From the NCBI GenBank assembly GCA_049287505.1, contig JBAQFY010000144.1:1-10623 (forward strand): 10,623 nucleotides of DNA. The letters are read 5' to 3'. Positions 6,675 through 10,623 of this stretch are shown here, piece by piece. Origin of the DNA: NIOZ-UU13 sp049287505 (GTDB lineage: Bacteria; Planctomycetota; Phycisphaerae; Sedimentisphaerales; Anaerobacaceae). How positions within the stretch are numbered: position 1 is the stretch's first letter; each line of letters starts with the position of its first letter. The position numbers were made by a program, and so were the translations under genes. The notes beneath the pieces are model-generated. The model saw only the letters and a list, made by a program, of their open reading frames with translations, ran no database searches and was not told the DNA's origin.

Positions 6675-7607
6675 ATGCGGCGTATCGAATTTGAAAAAAT
6701 TGTTGAGACGGTCGAATCACTTTGCATATCAGCCGGCTACGAGCTGCCTGAGGATGTTTTAGCTGCCCTTAAAGAAGCGGCACGGAAAGAATCCAACCCG
6801 GGGGCTGTAAAAATACTGGAACAGCTCATCGAAAATGCCCGAATATCAGCAGATGAAAAGATACCTTTATGCCAGGATACGGGGCTTGCTGTGGTCTTTG
6901 TAGAGCAGGGTTCTGAAGTGGCGGTTGCGCGGCCTGCCGGCCAGGCGCAAACGACTTTGTGCGATGCGATCAACGCAGGTGTTGCGGCAGGCTTTCAAAA
7001 AGGTCATCTGCGAAATAGCGTTGTAGCCGAGCCTCTAAGAAGAAAAGACGCAGGACACAAGACTCAAGACTCAAGGCTCAAGACAAAGGATTCTGGTCTG
7101 TGGTCTGGTGTCTGTGGTCTTGAGTCTTATAATACACCTGCAATAATTCATTATATGATTGTGCCGGGCGATAAGCTGAAGCTGACCGTTATGACCAAAG
7201 GCGGCGGGTGTGAGAATAAAAGCCAGTTCAGGATGTTCAAACCCACAGCCCGGAAAGAGCAGATAATTGATTGGATTGTTGATGTTGTCGGCTCTGCCGG
7301 CGCCGATGCCTGTCCGCCGTTTGTGGTGGGAGTAGGAATTGGGGGCAATTTTGAACTAAGCTGTCTGCTGAGCAAAAAGGCACTGTGCCGGAATCTGGAC
7401 GAGAAGAACAGTGATGAATTTTACGCTGAGCTTGAGGGGGATTTGCTTTCGAGAATCAATGCACTTGGCTTAGGCCCGCAAGGGTTCGGCGGCGATGCTA
7501 CCGCTTTGGCTGTCCTCATCGAGACGGCGGCATGCCACATTGCTTCGCTGCCGGTGGCGGTGAACATCGAATGCCACAGCCATAGACACAAAACGGCGAT
7601 AATTTAA
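6675..7607 (+). CDS. Class I (Fe-S) fumarate hydratase, alpha subunit / N-terminal domain
   Basis: The product belongs to the 4Fe-4S fumarase/tartrate dehydratase alpha family, which interconverts fumarate and malate in the cytoplasm and needs a beta subunit or C-terminal domain. Family marks are IPLCQDTGLAVVFVE (Cys66), KGGGCENKSQFRMF, DACPPFVVGVGIGGNFE (Cys213), LGLGPQGFGGDATALAV and VAVNIECHSHRHK (Cys300). These three cysteines match the expected cluster ligands. Residues about 128-152 are an in-frame insertion between RRKDAG and NTPAIIHY. Relatives read approximately NTGDNTPA there without a gap, so 25 extra residues are encoded by a palindromic repeat (7056-7130). The length of 310 against about 280 for the family agrees. 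The ATG at 6675 matches the family's N-terminus, but no Shine-Dalgarno site is visible; another repeat array ends 11 bases before the ATG. No beta-subunit gene follows: the next gene is convergent. Whether the enzyme is active with the insertion is not known. Confidence 0.93.
   Translation: MRRIEFEKIVETVESLCISAGYELPEDVLAALKEAARKESNPGAVKILEQLIENARISADEKIPLCQDTGLAVVFVEQGSEVAVARPAGQAQTTLCDAINAGVAAGFQKGHLRNSVVAEPLRRKDAGHKTQDSRLKTKDSGLWSGVCGLESYNTPAIIHYMIVPGDKLKLTVMTKGGGCENKSQFRMFKPTARKEQIIDWIVDVVGSAGADACPPFVVGVGIGGNFELSCLLSKKALCRNLDEKNSDEFYAELEGDLLSRINALGLGPQGFGGDATALAVLIETAACHIASLPVAVNIECHSHRHKTAII
7056..7130. repeat. In-frame palindromic insertion within fumarase
   Basis: AAGACTCAAGAC (7059-7070) and GTCTTGAGTCTT (7117-7128) form a perfect 12-base inverted repeat. 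The interior has echoing GACTCAAG/GGCTCAAGAC and GGTCTGTGGTCTGGTGTC words. The length of 75 bases is a multiple of three and no stop is introduced, so 25 residues are added to the enzyme. Confidence 0.85.
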
Positions 7608-7641
7608 TCCATTGCCGATTGAAATCGAAAATCGTTCGATA

Positions 7642-8451
7642 TTATTTAAACGGCTGTTTGTTCGGCCAGCCGTATTTCTCGAATCTGCCGAACTCCATTT
7701 CCGACCTGTCACTGGTGTCTTTTTTTAGTGCCGACCGCACTTCCTCGACATGGGCGTCCACAAAGACCGCGTTGACCGTGCCGCTATTAAGGTCTGCGCT
7801 AGGTGCACTGTGGAAGGTGCCGAACCAATCGCGACCATCGGGACACAAGGCGTTGTCGTTGAGCACATTGGAGTTGCCCGGCCTCATCCACATATTCTCC
7901 TCACCGAAGAAAAATACCTCCGATTTACTTCTTGTTATTTCGGAACGTTTATGAATCCCGCCGCGTCCTGTTGAGTCTGTTGCCGAAGAGCCGCCCGGGT
8001 CCCCCGACTTCGAGCCTAACCAGGAGTTCATGCTGTAACTGTATTGAGGAATAACCGGTATGGAAGGGTCGTGGCTGGGATGCCTTGTGCCCTCGGACTT
8101 GGCAAGGACTTTGAACGATGGGCAGAGATTGACCTTCTTTTCCGATAGATAGGGCCAAAGGGGACCGTCAGGCGGATATCTCGGGTCGTGCCATCGACAG
8201 TAACGCTCGTACCCGCCCACAGGATACTCATTCGCGACGAGCGAGGTCCATGAATAAGGATAACGGTCGTCATTGTCATCCAAATATAAGGTCTGTACTA
8301 TGCCGTATTGACGCAGGTTTGCCCGACAAGTCATTTCCCTTGCCTGTTCCTTAACGCGCTGCAGTGCCGGCATCAATATCGCCATTAATATCGCAATGAT
8401 GGCGATTACGACCAACAGTTCTATTAAGGTAAATCCCCTTCGTTTGTCCAT
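7642..8451 (-). CDS. Pseudopilin-like protein, type II secretion/prepilin leader family (copy 1)
   Basis: The product has 269 residues and begins MDKRRG|FTLIELLVVIAIIA, a class III prepilin leader with the expected cleavage after Gly6 and Glu at +5 of the mature form. The hydrophobic helix anchors the protein in the inner membrane before assembly into a pseudopilus-like fibre. A conserved MPALQRVKEQAREMTCRANLR segment follows, then a variable globular domain rich in Pro, Gly and aromatic residues. Near the C-terminus NSGTVNAVFVDAHV is the family's H-x9-DG element in degenerate form: Asn replaces the His and DA replaces DG. AAAGGAG with a seven-base gap precedes the ATG. The gene is convergent with the fumarase gene (34 nt between stops) and is the most downstream of four tandem paralogues. 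Such proteins are highly duplicated in Planctomycetota; the individual role is unknown. Confidence 0.9.
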   Translation of the reverse strand: MDKRRGFTLIELLVVIAIIAILMAILMPALQRVKEQAREMTCRANLRQYGIVQTLYLDDNDDRYPYSWTSLVANEYPVGGYERYCRWHDPRYPPDGPLWPYLSEKKVNLCPSFKVLAKSEGTRHPSHDPSIPVIPQYSYSMNSWLGSKSGDPGGSSATDSTGRGGIHKRSEITRSKSEVFFFGEENMWMRPGNSNVLNDNALCPDGRDWFGTFHSAPSADLNSGTVNAVFVDAHVEEVRSALKKDTSDRSEMEFGRFEKYGWPNKQPFK

Positions 8452-8531
8452 AATGTTACTCCTTTCATAGTTTTAAATAGTAATAGTAAAGGGTTAAATA
8501 ATCATCAATAACCAATCGCCAGATACCAATT

Positions 8532-9362
8532 TCAATAGTCTTTAAATTTTCCCATCCAGCCGTTGCCATAATTTCTCCAGTCGCCAGGTGTAACCCCGCC
8601 GGCCGTGGTCCAGGGATTGACCGGGTTGAAACCACGAGACCACTTTAATGTCCACAACTGTTTAAGCCCTACTTTTTGGACGTGATAGTCCATAAAAATG
8701 GCACTTATGTGTCCATCGTGACGGTTGAGGCAGTAACGGTTCATTGCGTTGTCGTCGCCTTGATATTGATGGTCATCGTATTCCGGGGGGGTGTCGTCGT
8801 CATCCGGCCATCCACACCAGAAATAGCAATCAAGCAACATAGGTATCTCATTGCCGCCCTTGACGTTAATGCTTCTCCAGAATCTGTTGGTCGGTTTTCC
8901 ATAAACGTCACTGCCCACGGGCACATATATATAGCCGTTTACCCCATAACTGCCATAAAAGCCTATTGTACGCTGTCCTCCGGCATCCCAGGGAGGAACT
9001 TTTCCCCAGGCTATAAATGTGCTACCCCACCAATTGACTCCCGTTATCATGTCCGGGTTGGCGATTTTTGAGGCCACCGGGCAGCAGCGTATGTCTTCGG
9101 TGGTGATATAGTATTCCCGCATTGAATCCATCCAGCGTCCGTAAGCGTTACTGCCGCCCCTGCGTTCGGGGAAATAGCCTTCGTTGTCGTTCGTGTACAT
9201 CGCAAAGATGGTGCCCCATTGTCTGAGGTTAGACTGACAGGCAACTCCTCGTGCCTGTTTCCTTACTCGCTGCAGTGCGGGCATCAAGATGGCCATCAAC
9301 AGAGCAATGATGGCAATCACCACTAAAAGTTCTATTAATGTGAAGCCCTTTTTTATACGCAC
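8532..9362 (-). CDS. Pseudopilin-like protein, prepilin leader and H-x9-DY motif (copy 2)
   Basis: The product has about 276 residues and the leader MRIKKG|FTLIELLVVIAIIA if it starts at the GTG at 9360-9362. GGAGG lies 11 bases upstream, and this start gives a short leader like those of the neighbouring genes. The frame also runs back to a GTG at 9422, which would add 20 residues and has no ribosome binding site. After the helix, MPALQRVRKQARGVACQSNLRQW is conserved with the neighbours. The C-terminus has HDGHISAIFMDYHV, the H-x9-D element with Tyr instead of Gly, then GLKQLWTLKWSRGF. That ending closely matches the partial gene at the right edge, so those two are the closest relatives in the cluster. 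The middle region is rich in Trp, Tyr and Gly, and Asp-rich around DDDDTPPEYDDH. Confidence 0.88.
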   Translation of the reverse strand: MRIKKGFTLIELLVVIAIIALLMAILMPALQRVRKQARGVACQSNLRQWGTIFAMYTNDNEGYFPERRGGSNAYGRWMDSMREYYITTEDIRCCPVASKIANPDMITGVNWWGSTFIAWGKVPPWDAGGQRTIGFYGSYGVNGYIYVPVGSDVYGKPTNRFWRSINVKGGNEIPMLLDCYFWCGWPDDDDTPPEYDDHQYQGDDNAMNRYCLNRHDGHISAIFMDYHVQKVGLKQLWTLKWSRGFNPVNPWTTAGGVTPGDWRNYGNGWMGKFKDY

Positions 9363-9373
9363 TTTCCCCTTGT

Positions 9374-9378
9374 CCTCC
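9374..9378 (-). promoter_or_regulatory. Ribosome binding site (GGAGG) of pseudopilin copy 2
   Basis: GGAGG on the minus strand lies 11 bases before the GTG at 9362. The gap is somewhat long, but it favours this start over the GTG at 9422. Confidence 0.45.
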
Positions 9379-9452
9379 AAAGAAACGTTTTTTTTCAAAG
9401 AATCAATTAGCACAAGAAACACGCCTGCGGCCGTGACTGTTGTGTGTAAATC

Positions 9453-10232
9453 CTATTCTCTCGCGGCTTTACCCCACATAGCCATAGCGGCCCAGTGAAT
9501 GTCTTCATTGCCGGCTTGTGTCCCGGAGAAAGCCGTCGGCGGCACCCGCTTGCCAAACTCGATTGTACGCTGGTCTTTCCATTTGTGATATTCACTGTGC
9601 CCGTCTGCAAAAGAAAAGGTCGTGCCATCACCGTGCCGGACCGGCGGCGGGTCCCACCACTGCTCCTGCTTAACATAACAGGTCCAACCACCCAGAGCAG
9701 AGGGTGTTGTACCGCCATCATCAAGAAAGACAATCCTGTAGGCAGGGCTGGGAATATCTATTCTTTTCTTGATCATCTCCGCACCCATATCGGGCCAATC
9801 CTTACAATTCATAGAATCAGACACAGAGTACGTCCGCATTATATTTTCCTGAGCGCCTCCGCGAACAATCTTGCCCACAGTTGGACACTTGTAAAGTTTC
9901 AAGTCCTTGACGTATGGCCACAAGGCTCCATTCAGGATAGCGTCTGTTTTCTGCTCTACGGTCATCCCAGACGACCAATCTCTGAGGACCCACGGAGTCT
10001 CATTCTGATGTATGCTGTATTCGCCGGTATCGCCGTTGACGAGCTTGTCGTCGTTGTCATCGGCATACATAATCCACGAAAGGGTCAACTGCTTGAGATT
10101 GCTCAGGCAGGTCGAACGCTTGCCCTGTTCCCTGGCCCGATTTAGAGCCGGCATCAAGATGGCCATCAGTACCGCGATAATAGCGATTACCACCAAAAGC
10201 TCTATTAGTGTGAATCCTATTTTTCTGCGCAT
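9453..10232 (-). CDS. Pseudopilin-like protein with canonical H-x9-DG motif (copy 3)
   Basis: From the ATG at 10230-10232 the product has about 259 residues and begins MRRKIG|FTLIELLVVIAIIA. The purine-rich AAGAAAGGG with a six-base gap precedes this ATG; an upstream ATG at 10292 would add a 20-residue lysine-rich extension and overlap a terminator-like hairpin, so it is unlikely. After the membrane helix come MPALNRAREQGKRSTCLSNLKQL and a variable domain. Near the end HGDGTTFSFADGHS fits H-x9-DG exactly, the only exact match among the four genes. The gene lies 90 nt upstream of copy 2 and is separated from copy 4 by a hairpin, so transcription of copies 3, 2 and 1 may start here. The role is inferred only from the family: a pseudopilus or fibre subunit, or a secreted protein using the prepilin peptidase pathway. 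Confidence 0.9.
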   Translation of the reverse strand: MRRKIGFTLIELLVVIAIIAVLMAILMPALNRAREQGKRSTCLSNLKQLTLSWIMYADDNDDKLVNGDTGEYSIHQNETPWVLRDWSSGMTVEQKTDAILNGALWPYVKDLKLYKCPTVGKIVRGGAQENIMRTYSVSDSMNCKDWPDMGAEMIKKRIDIPSPAYRIVFLDDGGTTPSALGGWTCYVKQEQWWDPPPVRHGDGTTFSFADGHSEYHKWKDQRTIEFGKRVPPTAFSGTQAGNEDIHWAAMAMWGKAARE

Positions 10233-10238
10233 AATAAT

Positions 10239-10247
10239 CCCTTTCTT
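10239..10247 (-). promoter_or_regulatory. Ribosome binding site region of pseudopilin copy 3
   Basis: AAGAAAGGG on the minus strand ends six bases before the ATG at 10232. It supports the start that gives a short prepilin leader. Confidence 0.45.
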
Positions 10248-10288
10248 GTTCTGTGCAAAAAAAATAAGTTTCTTTTTAATATTATTCA

Positions 10289-10326
10289 GCAAGAAAGGCC
10301 GAGCCTAAAAACCCGGCCCTTTCTGC
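10289..10326 (-). terminator. Intrinsic-terminator-like hairpin between pseudopilin copies 4 and 3
   Basis: On the minus strand AGAAAGGGCCGGG pairs with CTCGGCCTTTCT around a short T-rich loop, with one bulge, and the 3' arm ends in TTTCTT. It lies 14 nt after the stop of the rightmost gene and before the next pseudopilin gene. The U-tract is interrupted, so it may be a partial terminator or an mRNA-processing hairpin. Confidence 0.5.
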
Positions 10327-10339
10327 ACATTAGCAATTT

Positions 10340-10623
10340 TTAGTAGTCCCTGAAGGATTGAATCCATTCGGGCCAGTCGTTGGCCTGGACGCCGCCGGCC
10401 AATGTGTAAGGGCCCGACGTGTTAAATGACTTGTGCCACTTTAGCGTCCACAACTCCTTAAGCCCGATCTTTCTTGCAGAGTAATCCAGAAAGGAACAGC
10501 CGACGTAACCCACGTGTCGGTTGATACAGCAGCGGCCAAAATTGTTCCCGGACCAGGCTGCGAACTCATACTCGGCGGGGCCGTTATTTTCTAACGGCCA
10601 GAGGTCGAAGCGAAGGGCATCTA
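10340..10623 (-). CDS. Pseudopilin-like protein, C-terminal part only (copy 4, start beyond window)
   Basis: The frame is open from the right edge to the TAA at 10340-10342 and gives 94 C-terminal residues. HVGYVGCSFLDYSA is the H-x9-D element with Tyr in place of Gly, as in copy 2. The end, GLKELWTLKWHKSFN, then TLAGGVQANDWPEWIQSF and RDY, parallels copy 2 almost position by position (GLKQLWTLKWSRGFN, TAGGVTPGDW, KDY). The N-terminal leader lies outside the window, so membership in the prepilin family is inferred from this similarity. A short inverted repeat (GGCCGTTA / TAACGGCC, 10579-10599) lies inside the reading frame. Confidence 0.82.
   Translation of the reverse strand, partial: DALRFDLWPLENNGPAEYEFAAWSGNNFGRCCINRHVGYVGCSFLDYSARKIGLKELWTLKWHKSFNTSGPYTLAGGVQANDWPEWIQSFRDY

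Noticed and set aside
887..7130. Insertion sequence or transposon
   Set aside because: No transposase, integrase or recombinase frame is visible; the elements are all under about 100 bp and would need an enzyme supplied from elsewhere.
7608..7641. Terminator between the convergent fumarase and pseudopilin genes
   Set aside because: Only weak pairing around GATTGAAATC and no U-tract; not supported.
9495..10145. Plus-strand open frame of 216 codons
   Set aside because: It is antisense to pseudopilin copy 3, which has a leader, ribosome binding site and H-x9-DG motif.
10579..10599. Further copy of the CTCTAACGGGG family inside pseudopilin copy 4
   Set aside because: Only an 8-bp inverted repeat (GGCCGTTA/TAACGGCC) with a 5-base loop; too short and too diverged from the family to claim.

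Overview
The window looks like chromosomal DNA from a Planctomycetota bacterium, probably of the Phycisphaerae/Sedimentisphaerales type. The main evidence is a tandem run of pseudopilin-like genes with the FTLIELLVVIAIIA leader and a C-terminal H-x9-DG-type motif, a paralogue family that is greatly expanded in that phylum. A secreted S55-type protein, a secreted beta-propeller protein and an anaerobe-type Fe-S fumarase fit this. The taxonomic call is an inference from gene content; no rRNA or tRNA gene is present.

Left part, minus strand (1-1980): an RluA/RluD-family pseudouridine synthase, cut by the left edge just before its C-terminus, preceded by a membrane-anchored TPR/YfgM-like protein. 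Middle part, plus strand (2230-7607): a SpoIVB/S55-like exported protein, an exported beta-propeller protein with C-terminal beta-sandwich domains, and the alpha (N-terminal) part of a class I fumarate hydratase. Gaps of 161 and 99 nt separate these three and both are filled by repeats. Right part, minus strand (7642-10623): four pseudopilin-like genes in tandem, the last cut by the right edge, with a terminator-like hairpin between the third and fourth.

The most striking content is not a gene. The left 7.1 kb is peppered with at least five, perhaps seven, unrelated families of short palindromic or inverted repeats. Four of these families sit in frame inside protein-coding genes: the N-terminal extension of the pseudouridine synthase, the C-terminal tail of the TPR protein, the residues before the signal sequence of the S55 protein, and a conserved internal loop of fumarase. 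Two families have one coding and one non-coding copy within the window, and one copy is nested inside arms of another family. This resembles the translated Rickettsia palindromic elements (RPE), here apparently in a planctomycete and with several families side by side. The pseudopilin cluster carries no clear copies.

No obvious defence system, transposase, CRISPR array or biosynthetic cluster is present. The three functional groups (RNA modification plus membrane TPR protein; exported proteins plus fumarase; pseudopilins) show no obvious shared pathway.
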